A stretch of 64,000 nucleotides of DNA, taken from Streptomyces flavochromogenes. Lineage in GTDB: Bacteria > Actinomycetota > Actinomycetes > Streptomycetales > Streptomycetaceae. Within the stretch, counting starts at the first letter, position 1, and each line of letters begins with the position of its first letter. Below are positions 31,441 to 43,483 of the stretch, piece by piece. The position numbers and the translations under genes were made by a program. The stretch covers positions 280,396 through 344,395 of the forward strand of contig NZ_JNZO01000012.1 of the NCBI RefSeq assembly GCF_000717595.1. Reading direction: 5' to 3'. The notes under the pieces are model-generated. The model made no database searches. It saw only the letters and a program-made list of their open reading frames with translations, and had not been told where the DNA came from.

Positions 31441-32264
31441 CGGGTGGCCTCCTCTTCGTCCCGGTCGCGGCCGAGCCGCTCCTCGGAGCGCTGCTCCAGG
31501 GCCTTGAGGTCGGCGAGTGCCTCGGTGGACACGTCCCGGATCTGGCCCCGCTTGCGCAGGGTCTGCATGACGGTGAGCTCCGCCGGGGTGCCGTCGGGCA
31601 GCAGACCGGCGATGTCCACGGCGTTGTGCCGGGCGTAGACACCGGGCGCCGGGAGCGGCGGGAGGTGCTTGCCTTCCCGTACGCGCTGCTCGGCGAGCTC
31701 ACGCTGGGTGGCGGCCCGCTCGGTGCGCTCGCGGTGGGTGAGCACCATCGCGCCGACGGCGGCGGTGATGAGAAGCGCGCCGGTGATCTCGAAGGCGAAG
31801 ACGTACTTGGTGAAGATGAGGGCGGCGAGGCCCTCGACGTTTCCGCCGTGGGCGCTGTTGGCGGCGCCGAGTCCCGCGAACTCCTTCAGCGAGGCGTTGC
31901 CGATGCCGGCGACGAGCAGGATGCCGAAGCCGAGGCCGCAGGCGACGGCCCACCAGCGCTGGCCCTTGATGGTCTCCTTCAGCGAGTCCGCGGCCGTGAC
32001 ACCGACCAGCATGACGACGAAGAGGAAGAGCATCATGATCGCGCCGGTGTAGACGACGATCTGGACGATGCCGAGGAAGTACGCCCCGTTGGCCAGGTAG
32101 AAGACCGCCAGGATGATCATGGTTCCGGCGAGGCAGAGCGCCGAGTGCACGGCCCGCCTCATCAGGATCGTGCAGAGGGCTCCCACGACGGCGACGGTGC
32201 CGAGGACCCAGAACTGGAAGGCCTCACCCGAAGAAGTCGCGTAGGCCGCGAGGTTCACGCTCAT
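31437..32264 (-). CDS. nuoJ: NADH-quinone oxidoreductase subunit J
   Basis: 275 aa. The first 175 residues contain five helices, including [20 protein letters not shown] with the family's conserved pi-bulge helix. The rest is a hydrophilic C-terminal extension (about 90 residues, Arg/Glu-rich) absent from the 184-residue E. coli protein and often seen in actinobacteria. ATG at 32264 overlaps the nuoI stop by 4 nt. Confidence 0.94.
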   Translation of the reverse strand: MSVNLAAYATSSGEAFQFWVLGTVAVVGALCTILMRRAVHSALCLAGTMIILAVFYLANGAYFLGIVQIVVYTGAIMMLFLFVVMLVGVTAADSLKETIKGQRWWAVACGLGFGILLVAGIGNASLKEFAGLGAANSAHGGNVEGLAALIFTKYVFAFEITGALLITAAVGAMVLTHRERTERAATQRELAEQRVREGKHLPPLPAPGVYARHNAVDIAGLLPDGTPAELTVMQTLRKRGQIRDVSTEALADLKALEQRSEERLGRDRDEEEATR

Positions 32265-32839
32265 GCGTCCGCCCCCTCCGGCTCGTCCTTCTCCCCCTTG
32301 GACACGGCGACCTGGCGGACGGTCCCGGGGGCGGCTCCCTCGACGAGGCCCAGGTAGTAGTCCTGCTCGGTCATGCCCGGGAAGATCGCGTGCGGCGAGT
32401 CGACCATGGTGTCCTCAAGGCCCGCGAGGAGCTGCTCCTTGGTGTAGATCAGGTTCTCGCGGGAGGAGTCGGCCAGTTCGAACTCGTTGGTCATCGTCAG
32501 CGCCCGGGTGGGGCAGGCCTCGATGCAGAGTCCGCAGAGGATGCAGCGGGCGTAGTTGATCTGGTAGACGCGGCCGTACCGCTCGCCCGGGGAGTAACGC
32601 TCCTCGTCCGTGTTGTCCGCGCCCTCGACGTAGATGGCGTCGGCCGGACACGCCCAGGCACACAGCTCGCAGCCGATGCACTTCTCCAGACCGTCGGGGT
32701 GACGGTTGAGCTGGTGCCGGCCGTGGAAGCGGGGCGCCGTCGTCTTCTGCTGCTCCGGGTACTGCTCGGTCAGCCGCTTCTTGAACATGGCCTTGAAGGT
32801 CACGCCGAAGCCGGCCACCGGATTCTGGAAATCAGACAC
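32261..32839 (-). CDS. nuoI: NADH-quinone oxidoreductase subunit I (two [4Fe-4S] clusters)
   Basis: 192 aa from GTG 32839. I preferred this start because an ideal AAAGGAGA lies 7 nt upstream; an upstream in-frame start at 32893 would overlap nuoH by about 60 nt. Two ferredoxin motifs are present, [12 protein letters not shown] and [12 protein letters not shown], binding clusters N6a and N6b that pass electrons toward NuoB. The start overlaps the nuoH stop by 8 nt. Confidence 0.94.
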   Translation of the reverse strand: MSDFQNPVAGFGVTFKAMFKKRLTEQYPEQQKTTAPRFHGRHQLNRHPDGLEKCIGCELCAWACPADAIYVEGADNTDEERYSPGERYGRVYQINYARCILCGLCIEACPTRALTMTNEFELADSSRENLIYTKEQLLAGLEDTMVDSPHAIFPGMTEQDYYLGLVEGAAPGTVRQVAVSKGEKDEPEGADA

Positions 32840-34193
32840 CGTCCGTCTCCTTTCCATCACTCGCAGGAGCGGTATCGGGGGCGCCACTGGCAACGAGGTC
32901 CCGGTCCTGCCGCGGCCTGCGCCGGGGCACGGGCGGCAGGGACTGTCCGGGCTTGGGCGGTACGGGGAAGCCTCCGGCCATCGGGTCGAAGGAGCGGGAG
33001 TCCGCGGGGGCGGGCGCCGCGGCCTTCGCCCTGCGGTCGCGGAACACGTCGACCACGAAGGAGAGCAACAGCAGTCCGAGGACGGCTCCCGCGACGTACA
33101 GGACGATGTTGCCGAAGGCGATGTTCTCGTTCCGCAGCGCCCGGACGGTGGCGACCAGCATCAGCCAGACCACGGAGACCGGGATGAGGACCTTCCAGCC
33201 GAGCTTCATCAGCTGGTCGTAGCGGACGCGGGGCAGCGTGCCGCGGAGCCAGATGAAGAAGAAGAGCAGCAGCTGCACCTTGATGACGAACCAGAGCATC
33301 GGCCACCAGCCGTGGTTCGCGCCCTCCCAGAAGGTGGAGACCGGGTACGGGGCCCGCCAGCCGCCCAGGAAGAGCGTCACCGACACGGCCGAGACCGTCA
33401 CCATGTTCACGTACTCGGCGAGCATGAAGAGCGCGAACTTGATGGACGAGTACTCGGTGTTGAAGCCGCCGACGAGGTCGCCCTCGGACTCCGGCATGTC
33501 GAACGGGGCGCGGTTCGTCTCACCGACCATCGTGACGATATAGATGATGAACGAGACCGGCAGCAGGATCACGAACCAGCGGTCCGCCTGCGCCTCGACG
33601 ATGGCCGAGGTCGACATCGACCCGGAGTAGAGGAAGACGGAGGCGAAGGCCGCGCCCATCGCGATCTCGTACGAGATCATCTGCGCGCAGGAGCGGAGCC
33701 CGCCGAGCAGCGGGTACGTGGAGCCGGAGGACCAGCCGGCGAGGACGATGCCGTAGATGCCGACGGAGGCGACCGCGAGGACGTACAGCATCGCGATCGG
33801 CAGGTCGGTGAGCTGCATCGAGGTGCGGTGACCGAAGATCGAGACCTCGTTGCCGGCCGGGCCGAAGGGAATCACGGCGATCGCCATGAACGCCGGGATG
33901 GCCGCGATGATCGGGGCGAGGACGTAGACGACCTTGTCGGCCTTCTTGACGATCACGTCCTCCTTGAGCATCAGCTTGACGCCGTCCGCGAGGGACTGGA
34001 GGAGGCCCCAGGGGCCGTGCCGGTTGGGGCCGACGCGCAGCTGCATCCAGGCGACGACCTTGCGCTCCCACACGATGGAGAACAGCACGGTGATCATCAG
34101 GAAGGCGAAGCAGAAGACGGCCTTGATCAGGACGAGCCACCAGGGGTCCGTACCGAACATGGACAGGTCTTCGGCGGCGAGCGGCGTGGTCAT
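32832..34193 (-). CDS. nuoH: NADH-quinone oxidoreductase subunit H
   Basis: 453 aa; the membrane core (residues 20-385, eight helices) forms the quinone-entry chamber. Conserved blocks: [56 protein letters not shown] and [14 protein letters not shown]. The last 65 residues are a Pro/Arg/Asp-rich cytoplasmic tail not present in E. coli NuoH (325 aa). Starts ATG at 34193, overlapping the nuoG stop by 4 nt. Confidence 0.95.
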   Translation of the reverse strand: MTTPLAAEDLSMFGTDPWWLVLIKAVFCFAFLMITVLFSIVWERKVVAWMQLRVGPNRHGPWGLLQSLADGVKLMLKEDVIVKKADKVVYVLAPIIAAIPAFMAIAVIPFGPAGNEVSIFGHRTSMQLTDLPIAMLYVLAVASVGIYGIVLAGWSSGSTYPLLGGLRSCAQMISYEIAMGAAFASVFLYSGSMSTSAIVEAQADRWFVILLPVSFIIYIVTMVGETNRAPFDMPESEGDLVGGFNTEYSSIKFALFMLAEYVNMVTVSAVSVTLFLGGWRAPYPVSTFWEGANHGWWPMLWFVIKVQLLLFFFIWLRGTLPRVRYDQLMKLGWKVLIPVSVVWLMLVATVRALRNENIAFGNIVLYVAGAVLGLLLLSFVVDVFRDRRAKAAAPAPADSRSFDPMAGGFPVPPKPGQSLPPVPRRRPRQDRDLVASGAPDTAPASDGKETDGV

Positions 34194-36684
34194 GCCTGCA
34201 CCTCCGTGACATCGACGGGCCTCGGGGTCGCCGGGCCGATGCGGACCAGGTCGCCGGGGTGGGCGCCGGTGTCGGAGAGGACGCCGCGCCCGGCCGAGTT
34301 CAGCGGGAGCCAGACGACACGGTCGGGCATCTCGGTGACCCGGAGCGGGAAGGCGACGGAGCCCGCGGGGCCGGTGACTTCGAGGGTGTCGCCGTCCTTG
34401 ACGCCGGTGTCGGCGGCGGTGGCGGCGGAGAGCCGGGCGACGGCCTCGTGCCGGGTACCGGCGAGGGCGGTGTCGCCCTCCTGGAGCCGGCCGAGGTCGA
34501 GCAGCATCCGGTGTCCGGCGAGGACGGCCTCGCCGTCGCCGGGCCGGGGCGCGGCCTGGCCGGGTTCGACGGGCTCGGAGGCCCGCTCCTCCGTCCAGCC
34601 GCCGAGCCGGTCGAGTTCCCGGCGTACGGCCCTGAGGTCGGGCAGCGCCAGGTGGGCGTCGAGGGCGTCGGCGAGCATGTGGAGCACGCGCGCGTCCGCG
34701 GGAGCCAGGGGCCGGGTCATCTGCTCGGGCTTGAGCGCGGCCTCGAACATCCGGGCCCTGCCCTCCCAGTTGAGGAAGGTGCCGGGCTTCTCGGCGACCG
34801 CGGCGACCGGGAGGACGACGTCGGCGCGTGCGGTGACCTCGCTGGGCCGCAGCTCCAGGGAGACGACGAAGGCCGCGTCGAGGGCTTCCCGCGCGCGTGC
34901 CGGGTCCGGGAGGTCGGAGACCTCGACGGCACCGACGAGCAGGGCGGCGAGTTCGCCGGTGGCGGCGGCCTCCACGATCTGGCCGGTGTCGCGGCCGTAG
35001 CCGTGCGGGAGTTCGCGGACGCCCCAGGCGGCGGCGACCTCCTCACGCGCGCGCGGGTTCGTGGCGGGCCGGCCGCCGGGCAGCAGCGCGGGGAGCGCTC
35101 CGGCCTCGACGGCTCCGCGTTCGCCGGAGCGGCGCGGGATCCACACGAGCCGGGCGCCGGTGGCGGCGGAGGCGCGCAGGGCGGCCGTCAGGGCGCCGGG
35201 GACGCCGGCGAGGCGTTCACCGACGACCAGGACCGCGCCTTCCTGGCGGAGGGCCTCGGCGGCGGCGAGCCCGTCGCCTTCGAGGCCCACCCGGGAGGTG
35301 AGCGCGTCGAGCCACTCGGTCTCGGTGCCGGGGGCGGCGGGCAGCAGGGTGCCGCCCGACTTCTCCAGGCCGCGGGTGGCGAAGGCCGCGACCGCGTAGG
35401 TCTTCTGGCCGTGCTTGCGCCAGGCCTTGCGGAGCCGCAGGAAGACGCCGGGGGCCTCCTCCTCGGACTCCAGGCCGACGAGGAGGACGGCCGGGGCGGC
35501 TTCGAGCGAGGTGTACGTGACGCCCGTGCCGTCCAGGTCGCGGCCGCGTCCGGCGACGGCGGAGGCCAGGAAGTCGGCCTCCTCGCCGGAGTGGATCCGG
35601 GCGCGGAAGTCGATGTCGTTGGTGTCGAGGGCGACCCGGGCGAACTTGGCGTACGCGTAGGAGTCCTCGACGGTCAGCCTGCCGCCGGTGAGGACGCCGG
35701 TGCGGCCGCGGACGAGACCGCGGGCGGCCGCCTCCAGGGCCTCGGGCCAGGACGCGGTCTCCAGCTCACCGGTCTCGGGGTTGCGGACCAGCGGGGTGGT
35801 GAGCCGGTCGCGCTGCTGGGCATAGCGGAAGCCGAACCGGCCCTTGTCGCAGATCCACTCCTCGTTGACCTCCGGGTCCTCGGCGGCGAGCCGCCGCATG
35901 ACCTTGCCGCGCCGGTGGTCGGTGCGGGTGGCGCAGCCGCCGGCGCACTGCTCGCAGACCGACGGCGAGGAGACCAGGTCGAAGGGGCGGGAGCGGAAAC
36001 GGTAGGCGGCCGAGGTGAGGGCGCCGACGGGGCAGATCTGGATGGTGTTGCCGGAGAAGTACGACTCGAAGGGGTCGCCCTCGCCGGTGCCGACCTGCTG
36101 GAGCGCGCCGCGCTCGATCAGCTCGATCATCGGGTCGCCCGCGACCTGGTTGGAGAAGCGGGTGCAGCGGGCGCAGAGCACGCACCGCTCGCGGTCGAGC
36201 AGCACCTGGGTGGAGATCGGGACCGGCTTCTCGTACGTCCGCTTGACGCCCTCGAAGCGGGACTCGGCCTGCCCGTGGGACATCGCCTGGTTCTGCAGGG
36301 GGCACTCGCCGCCCTTGTCGCAGACGGGACAGTCCAGCGGGTGGTTGACGAGCAGCAGCTCCATCACGCCGTGCTGGGCCTTCTCGGCGACGGGGCTGGT
36401 CAGCTGCGACTTCACCACCATGCCGTCGGTGCAGGTGATGGTGCAGGAGGCCATCGGCTTGCGCTGGCCCTCGACCTCGACGATGCACTGGCGGCAGGCG
36501 CCCGCGGGGTCGAGGAGCGGGTGGTCGCAGAAGCGCGGGATCTCGATGCCGAGCTGTTCGGCGGCGCGGATGACGAGCGTCCCCTTGGGGACGGAGATCT
36601 CGGCGCCGTCGATGGTCAGCGTCACGAGGTCCTCGGGCGGCACCGGCGCGCTGCCGCCGCCACTGGGGGTGGACGCGATGACGG

Positions 36685-36688
<4 letters not shown>
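34190..36688 (-). CDS. nuoG: NADH-quinone oxidoreductase subunit G (iron-sulfur, molybdopterin-oxidoreductase-like)
   Basis: 832 aa. N-terminal [2Fe-2S] motif ([15 protein letters not shown]), a His/Cys N5-type motif within [17 protein letters not shown], and [16 protein letters not shown] for a [4Fe-4S]. A fourth Cys set, CEQCAGGC with a Cys in EWICDKG about 30 residues on, matches the optional N7 cluster. The rest is a degenerate molybdopterin-oxidoreductase fold without cofactor function. It lies in the peripheral arm next to NuoEF; the start overlaps the nuoF stop by 4 nt. Confidence 0.95.
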
Positions 36689-38033
<1,345 letters not shown>

Positions 38034-38037
<4 letters not shown>

Positions 38038-38774
38038 TCCCCCTCCTGACCGGAGGTCTCACCACGCGGGTGGACGATTCGGTGGTGCGGCTGCTCGCCC
38101 TTGGCGAGGCGGAGTCCCACGAGCGAGGCGGGGCCCGCGCCGCCGGTGGCCTCGACGGCGCCGGGGCGCTCGTCGGGGAAGCCGGCGAGGATGCGCGCGG
38201 TCTCCTTGAACGTGCAGATCGGGGCGCCGCGGGTGGGTTCGACGGTCCGGCCGGCCCGCAGGTCGTCGACCATGCGCTTGGCGGACTCGGGGGTCTGGTT
38301 GTCGAAGAACTCCCAGTTGACCATCACCACGGGGGCGAAGTCGCAGGCCGCGTTGCACTCGATGTGCTCGAGCGTGATCTTGCCGTCGTCGGTGGTCTCG
38401 TTGTTGCCGACGGCGAGGTGCTCCTTGAGCTCCTCGAAGATGGCGTCGCCGCCCATGACCGCGCAGAGCGTGTTCGTACAGACGCCGACCTGGTAGTCGC
38501 CGGAGGGCTTGCGCCGGTACATCGTGTAGAAGGTGGCGACGGCGGTGACCTCGGCGGTGGTCAGGCCGAGGGTCTCGGCGCAGAACGCCATGCCGGTACG
38601 GGTGACATGACCCTCCTCCGACTGCACGAGGTGCAGCATCGGCAGGAGCGCGGAGCGGGAGTCCGGGTAGCGGTCGATGATCGCCCGCGCGTCCTCCGTC
38701 AGGCGGGCGTGGACCTCGGCCGGGTACGCGGGGGCGGGGAGCTGGGGCATGCCCAGACTGATCTGGTCGGTCAT
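38034..38774 (-). CDS. nuoE: NADH-quinone oxidoreductase subunit E ([2Fe-2S])
   Basis: 246 aa from ATG 38774, which overlaps the nuoD stop by 4 nt. The thioredoxin-like [2Fe-2S] domain has the ligands CTNTLC and ECNAAC (cluster N1a). About 70 extra residues at the C terminus ([20 protein letters not shown] and a Gly/Pro-rich end) are longer than in E. coli (166 aa). The frame remains open upstream but reads antiphase to nuoD. Confidence 0.95.
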
Positions 38775-40093
38775 CGGTCGACGCCTCCCATCACGGGGTC
38801 GATGGAGGCGACGGCGACGATGACGTCGGCGACCTGGCCGCCCTCGCACATCGCGGCCATGGCCTGGAGGTTGGTGAAGGACGGGTCGCGGAAGTGGACC
38901 CGGAAGGGGCGTGTGCCGCCGTCGGAGACGACGTGCACGCCGAGCTCGCCCTTGGGCGACTCGACGGCCGCGTAGGCCTGCCCGGCCGGGACCCGGAAGC
39001 CTTCGGTGACCAGCTTGAAGTGGTGGATCAGGGCCTCCATGGAGGTGCCCATGATCTTCGCGATGTGGTCCATGGAGTTGCCGAGGCCGTCGACGCCGAG
39101 CGCGAGCTGCGCGGGCCAGGCGATCTTCTTGTCGCCGACCATGACGTCGCCCGGCTCCAGACGGTCGAGGCACTGCTCGACGATCCGGAGGGACTGCCGC
39201 ATCTCCTCCAGGCGGACGAGGAAGCGTCCGTAGGAGTCGCAGGTGTCGGCGGTGGGGACCTCGAAGTCGTAGTCCTCGTAGCCGCAGTACGGGTCGGTCT
39301 TGCGCAGGTCGTGCGGGAGGCCCGCCGAGCGCAGGATCGGTCCGGTGGCGCCGAGCGCCATGCAGCCGGTGAGGTCGAGGTAGCCGACGTCCTGCATGCG
39401 GGCCTTGAAGATGGGGTTGCCGGTGGCGAGCTTGTCGTACTCCGGCAGGTTCTTCTTCATGGTCTTCACGAACTCGCGCACGGCGTCGACGGCGCCCGGC
39501 GGCAGGTCCTGGGCGAGGCCGCCGGGGCGGATGAACGCGTGGTTCATCCGCAGGCCGGTGATCAGCTCGTACAGGTCCAGGATCATCTCGCGGTCCCGGA
39601 AGCCGTAGATCATGATCGTGGTGGCGCCGAGCTCCATGCCGCCGGTGGCGATGCACACCAGGTGGGAGGAGAGCCGGTTGAGCTCCATCAGCAGGACGCG
39701 GATGACGCTCGCCCGGTCGGGGATCTGGTCGGTGATGCCGAGCAGCTTCTCCACGCCCAGGCAGTACGCCGTCTCGTTGTAGAACGAGGTGAGGTAGTCC
39801 ATGCGCGTGACGAAGGTGGTGCCCTGCGTCCAGGTCCGGTACTCGAGGTTCTTCTCGATGCCGGTGTGGAGGTAGCCGATGCCGCAGCGGGCCTCGGTGA
39901 CGGTCTCGCCGTCGATCTCCAGGATGAGCCGGAGCACGCCGTGGGTGGACGGGTGCTGGGGGCCCATGTTGACGATGATGCGCTCGTCGTCGGCCTTCGC
40001 GGCGGACTGGACGACCTCTTCCCAGTCACCGCCGGTCACCGTGTAGACGGTGCCTTCTGTCGTCTCGCGGGGAGACGCGTGGGAAGTGCTCAC
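38771..40093 (-). CDS. nuoD: NADH-quinone oxidoreductase subunit D (49-kDa-type)
   Basis: 440 aa, a stand-alone NuoD rather than the NuoCD fusion of E. coli. Quinone-site landmarks are present: [20 protein letters not shown], near-N-terminal His, and [23 protein letters not shown]. The C terminus DPVMGGVDR is the canonical end of the family. GTG start overlaps the nuoC TGA by 4 nt. Confidence 0.96.
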   Translation of the reverse strand: MSTSHASPRETTEGTVYTVTGGDWEEVVQSAAKADDERIIVNMGPQHPSTHGVLRLILEIDGETVTEARCGIGYLHTGIEKNLEYRTWTQGTTFVTRMDYLTSFYNETAYCLGVEKLLGITDQIPDRASVIRVLLMELNRLSSHLVCIATGGMELGATTIMIYGFRDREMILDLYELITGLRMNHAFIRPGGLAQDLPPGAVDAVREFVKTMKKNLPEYDKLATGNPIFKARMQDVGYLDLTGCMALGATGPILRSAGLPHDLRKTDPYCGYEDYDFEVPTADTCDSYGRFLVRLEEMRQSLRIVEQCLDRLEPGDVMVGDKKIAWPAQLALGVDGLGNSMDHIAKIMGTSMEALIHHFKLVTEGFRVPAGQAYAAVESPKGELGVHVVSDGGTRPFRVHFRDPSFTNLQAMAAMCEGGQVADVIVAVASIDPVMGGVDR

Positions 40094-40821
40094 GAGTACG
40101 ACCTCCGCTGGTCCGGAGCCGGGATCTGGGCGCCCTTGTACTCGATGGCGATGCCACCGAGGGGGTAGTCCTTGCGCTGCGGGTGGCCCTGCCAGTCGTC
40201 CGGCATCATGATCCGGGTGAGGGCGGGGTGGCCGTCGAAGACGATGCCGAAGAAGTCGTACGTCTCGCGCTCGTGCCAGTCGTTCGTCGGGTAGACCGCG
40301 ACGAGGGACGGCAGGTGCGGGTCGGTGTCCGGGGCGGACGTCTCCAGGCGGATCAGCCGCCCGTGGGTGAGCGAGCGCAGGTGGTAGACGGCGTGCAGCT
40401 CGCGGCCCTTGTCGCCCGGGTAGTGGACGCCCGAGACGCCGGTGCAGAGCTCGAAGCGGAGTGCCGGGTCGTCGCGGAGGGTCCTGGCGACCCGGACGAG
40501 GTGCTCCCGCTCGATGTGGAAGGTGAGCTCGCCCCGGTCGACGACCGTCTTCTCGATGGCGTTCTCGGGGAGCAGGCCCTGCTCCTCCAGCGCGCCCTCG
40601 AGTTCGTCGGCCACCTCGTCGAACCAGCCGCCGTAGGGGCGGGTGGCCGGGCCGGGGAGCCGGATCGAGCGGACGAGTCCGCCGTAGCCGGAGGTGTCGC
40701 CGCCGTTGTTGGCGCCGAACATGCCGCGCTGGACGCGGACCTCCTCGCCGTGCTCCCCGCGCTGCCCCGGCAGGTTCTGCGCGCTGAGGTCCTTCTCTGG
40801 GTTGGGTGTCTCGTCGCTCAC
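40090..40821 (-). CDS. nuoC: NADH-quinone oxidoreductase subunit C
   Basis: 243 aa. The 30-kDa signature [24 protein letters not shown] and the ending RKDYPLGG are clear. The N-terminal 45 residues are a charged, Gly-rich extension typical of actinobacteria. It binds NuoD at the interface of the arms. An 88-nt gap separates it from nuoB, the longest gap inside the operon; I saw no hairpin or promoter there. Confidence 0.95.
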   Translation of the reverse strand: MSDETPNPEKDLSAQNLPGQRGEHGEEVRVQRGMFGANNGGDTSGYGGLVRSIRLPGPATRPYGGWFDEVADELEGALEEQGLLPENAIEKTVVDRGELTFHIEREHLVRVARTLRDDPALRFELCTGVSGVHYPGDKGRELHAVYHLRSLTHGRLIRLETSAPDTDPHLPSLVAVYPTNDWHERETYDFFGIVFDGHPALTRIMMPDDWQGHPQRKDYPLGGIAIEYKGAQIPAPDQRRSYS

Positions 40822-40909
40822 TGTGCCGAACCGTTCCCTTCTCCGCCCGCGCGGCGCAGAGGTGCCGGCTTCGTTGCTTGCTGCGGCCCGGCGGCCGCGC
40901 GTGCGTCGG

Positions 40910-41464
40910 TCACCTCAGCAGACCCTTCAGTTCGATCGTCGGCAGCGCCTTGAGCGCCGCCTCCTCCGCCTCCCGGGCCGCCTCCTCGGCGTTCACGCCG
41001 AGCTTGGAGCTCTGGATCTTCTGGTGGAGCTTGAGGATCGCGTCGAGCAGCATCTCCGGGCGCGGCGGGCAGCCGGGCAGGTAGATGTCGACCGGCACGA
41101 TGTGGTCGACGCCCTGGACGATCGCGTAGTTGTTGAACATGCCGCCCGAGGAGGCGCAGACGCCCATGGAGATGACCCACTTGGGGTTGGGCATCTGGTC
41201 GTAGACCTGCCTCAGGACCGGCGCCATCTTCTGGCTGACCCGGCCGGCCACGATCATCAGATCGGCCTGGCGCGGTGAGCCGCGGAAGACCTCCATGCCG
41301 AAGCGGGCCAGGTCGTACCGGCCGGCTCCGGTGGTCATCATCTCGATGGCGCAGCAGGCGAGGCCGAAGGTCGCGGGGAACACGGACGCCTTGCGCACCC
41401 AGCCCGCGGCCTGTTCGACCGTCGTCAGCAGAAAGCCGCTCGGGAGTTTCTCTTCGAGTCCCAT
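40910..41464 (-). CDS. nuoB: NADH-quinone oxidoreductase subunit B (cluster N2)
   Basis: 184 aa. All ligands of the terminal [4Fe-4S] cluster N2 are visible: adjacent cysteines in [17 protein letters not shown] and PGCPPRPE. It passes electrons to menaquinone. ATG 41464, 17 nt after the nuoA stop. The C-terminal 25 residues are Ala/Glu-rich. Confidence 0.96.
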   Translation of the reverse strand: MGLEEKLPSGFLLTTVEQAAGWVRKASVFPATFGLACCAIEMMTTGAGRYDLARFGMEVFRGSPRQADLMIVAGRVSQKMAPVLRQVYDQMPNPKWVISMGVCASSGGMFNNYAIVQGVDHIVPVDIYLPGCPPRPEMLLDAILKLHQKIQSSKLGVNAEEAAREAEEAALKALPTIELKGLLR

Positions 41465-41481
41465 AGGTGCCCCTCAGCCCT

Positions 41482-41841
41482 TCAGTCCCATTCCAGGCCG
41501 CCGCGACGCCACACATACGCGTAGGCGACGAAGACGGTGAGCACGAAGAGCAGCATCTCCACGAGCCCGAAAAGCCCCAGGGCGTCGAAGGTGACCGCCC
41601 AGGGGTAGAGGAAGACGATCTCGATGTCGAAGACGATGAAGAGCATCGCCGTCAGGTAGTACTTGATCGGGAAGCGGCCGCCTCCGGCGGGAGTGGGTGT
41701 CGGCTCGATGCCGCACTCGTACGCCTCAAGCTTTGCCCTGTTGTACCGCTTTGGCCCGATAAGCGTGGCCATGACCACGGAGAAGATCGCAAACCCCGCA
41801 CCCAGGGCACCGAGCACGAGGACGGGCGCGTACGCATTCAC
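41482..41841 (-). CDS. nuoA: NADH-quinone oxidoreductase subunit A
   Basis: 119 aa with three membrane helices, the usual length. Landmarks are KLEAYECGIEPTPTP, FPIKYYLTAMLFIVFDIEIVFLYPWAV and the C-terminal VAYAYVWRRGGLEWD. It starts at GTG 41841, preceded by GAGGAGC; an upstream ATG in frame would read through the Rex-operator area and is less likely. First gene of the 14-gene operon. Confidence 0.95.
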   Translation of the reverse strand: MNAYAPVLVLGALGAGFAIFSVVMATLIGPKRYNRAKLEAYECGIEPTPTPAGGGRFPIKYYLTAMLFIVFDIEIVFLYPWAVTFDALGLFGLVEMLLFVLTVFVAYAYVWRRGGLEWD

Positions 41842-42511
41842 GCTCCTCGCTCCTTCCAGTCGTCCTTGACCGTTGGACCGCACGGCCGGACCGTGAAAGA
41901 TCGCCCCCATGTGAGGCAGTTCACAAGCCCGGCTGCCCCGCATCCTATGCCTGCCCCTCTGTGATCTGCGACACGGGGTACGCCAACGACTTTGTGATCT
42001 CCACCACCTGACGAAGGATCATGAAGTCGGATGAGCGGTGATCTTGTTGCGCGAAGCGCCCAGGTGATCACCAGATGTGACATCCGGACCGGAAATCGCT
42101 GATCGGAGGGGGTGTCGCACTATCAAGTGATGGTCACTACAGGCAAATTGGCGATGGACGCATCCGGGTGATAAAGGAAGCGGCTGTCGCCCGGTCGGGG
42201 GGTCCGGCGTACGGCGGTGGACGCGTGCACCCGTTCACGAGCGTTCGTGAGACGGAAGTGTGACCTGCACCACACCTCGGCGCCTCCAAAAACATGGGGC
42301 TTGGCCACATGCGTCAAGAGGTGGTAAGCGTCGGGCAATTCGGGCGTTTCATTGAAAACCCGTGATCAAGGGCCAGATGAGCTCTGCCCGATTTGCCCGT
42401 TACGGCGTCAATAAGGGCGCCACAGAAGCGGATTAGGAGATTCCGAACGTAACTGTGGCGCAACCCACGTTTCTTGAAGGGAACCGTGAAGCCCTGATAG
42501 CGGTTGTCCTC
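41842..42511. other. 670-bp divergent intergenic region between nuoA and the NlpC/P60 gene
   Basis: It holds the Rex operator and presumably the nuo promoter at the left, and the promoter and leader of the NlpC/P60 gene at the right. The centre is less GC-rich than the surroundings (for example 42100-42180 and 42340-42440). I could not assign a convincing open frame, riboswitch or hairpin to the remainder. Confidence 0.5.
41910..41925. promoter_or_regulatory. Rex-type operator upstream of nuoA
   Basis: TGTGAGGCAGTTCACA is a near-palindrome that matches the published Streptomyces Rex operator pattern TGTGAAC-N3/4-TTCACA with one arm mismatch. It lies 69 nt upstream of the nuoA GTG, where a promoter is expected. 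Rex is a NADH/NAD+ sensor known to repress respiratory genes including nuo in Streptomyces coelicolor. Confidence 0.8.
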
Positions 42512-43393
42512 ATGTCCCACACCGCTCACATACCCAGCCACCGGAAGCCCCGCCGCAGCGCCTCGAAGCTCGCGCTGCGAGCCGGAGTTGCCGGTGGCGT
42601 CCTCGGCACCATCGCGGTGGCCGGTGCTGCCGGGCCGGCGAATGCCGAGCCGGTGACCGAGACCATCGAAATGCCCACCCTGGGCTCCCTCGAGACCGGC
42701 ACCGGTCTCGCCTCCGCCGTCGCCGCCTCCGCCGAGGCCTCCCAGCAGGAGGCGCTCGACCAGAGCCTCCAGACGCAGGAGAACCTGGCGCTGCAGAAGG
42801 CCGCCCAGGAGGCCAAGAAGGCCAAGGCCGAGGCCGACCGCAAGGCCGCCGCCGAGAAGGCCGAGAAGGCCCGTCTCAAGGCCGAGGCCGAGGCCAAGGC
42901 CGAGCAGGAGCGCAAGGAAGCCCAGGAGCGCGCCTCCCGTACCAGTGAGCGCACCCAGCTCGCCGCGACGTCCGCCGGCGGCTCCTCGGACTCCGGCTCC
43001 TCGGCCGGTTCCGGCGAGAGCCAGACCCAGGCCCCCTCCGGCTCCGCAGCCGCGATCGTGGCCTTCGCCCGCGCCCAGATCGGCGACTCGTACGTCACCG
43101 GCGGCACCGGCCCCAACTCCTGGGACTGCTCCGGCCTCGTCCAGGCCGCCTACCGCCAGGCCAACATCGACCTGCCCCGCATCTCGTACGACCAGTCGAG
43201 CATGGGCACCTCCGTCTCCCTGAGCAACCTCCAGCCGGGCGACATCCTGTACTGGGGCAGCCGCAGCGGCTCGTACCACGTCGCGATCTACGTGGGCGGC
43301 GGCAACTACGTCGGCGCGCAGAACTCGTCGACCGGTGTCGTCGAGCGCTCCCTGGACTGGGACATGCCCTCCGGCGCGGTCCGTCTCCTCTGA
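42512..43393 (+). CDS. Secreted NlpC/P60 peptidoglycan hydrolase
   Basis: 293 aa from ATG 42512; an in-frame GTG at 42455 would add 19 residues that do not resemble a signal peptide. A signal segment (residues 15-45, ending GPANA) is followed by an Ala/Lys/Glu coiled coil at about 75-150, a Ser/Gly linker, and a C-terminal NlpC/P60 domain. The catalytic Cys lies in NSWDCSGLVQAAYRQ and the His in GSYHVAIYVGGGNYVG. It probably cleaves stem-peptide cross-links during growth or division. The long leader suggests regulation at the RNA level or by distant factors. Confidence 0.9.
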   Translation: MSHTAHIPSHRKPRRSASKLALRAGVAGGVLGTIAVAGAAGPANAEPVTETIEMPTLGSLETGTGLASAVAASAEASQQEALDQSLQTQENLALQKAAQEAKKAKAEADRKAAAEKAEKARLKAEAEAKAEQERKEAQERASRTSERTQLAATSAGGSSDSGSSAGSGESQTQAPSGSAAAIVAFARAQIGDSYVTGGTGPNSWDCSGLVQAAYRQANIDLPRISYDQSSMGTSVSLSNLQPGDILYWGSRSGSYHVAIYVGGGNYVGAQNSSTGVVERSLDWDMPSGAVRLL

Positions 43394-43419
43394 CCGGCCC
43401 GCTCCCCGCGGCACACGAG

Positions 43420-43450
43420 AAGCCGTCACTCCTCGGGGGAGTGACGGCTT
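43420..43450 (+). terminator. Rho-independent terminator after the NlpC/P60 gene
   Basis: A perfect 13-bp stem (43420-43432 with 43438-43450, 5-nt loop) is followed by TTTTCCC. It is one of the few hairpins in the window with a clear T-run. The stem may also serve the convergent imine-reductase gene ending at 43484. Confidence 0.9.
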
Positions 43451-43483
43451 TTCCCTGTTCGATGACTGTACGGTCCGTAAGTC

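Noticed and set aside
42123..42338. 71-codon open frame upstream of nuoA
   Set aside because: No ribosome site, poor codon bias and located in promoter DNA.
42100..42511. Possible c-di-AMP (ydaO-type) riboswitch in the NlpC/P60 leader
   Set aside because: Such riboswitches are known upstream of Streptomyces wall-hydrolase genes and the leader is long, but I could not find the conserved core sequence or pairing here.
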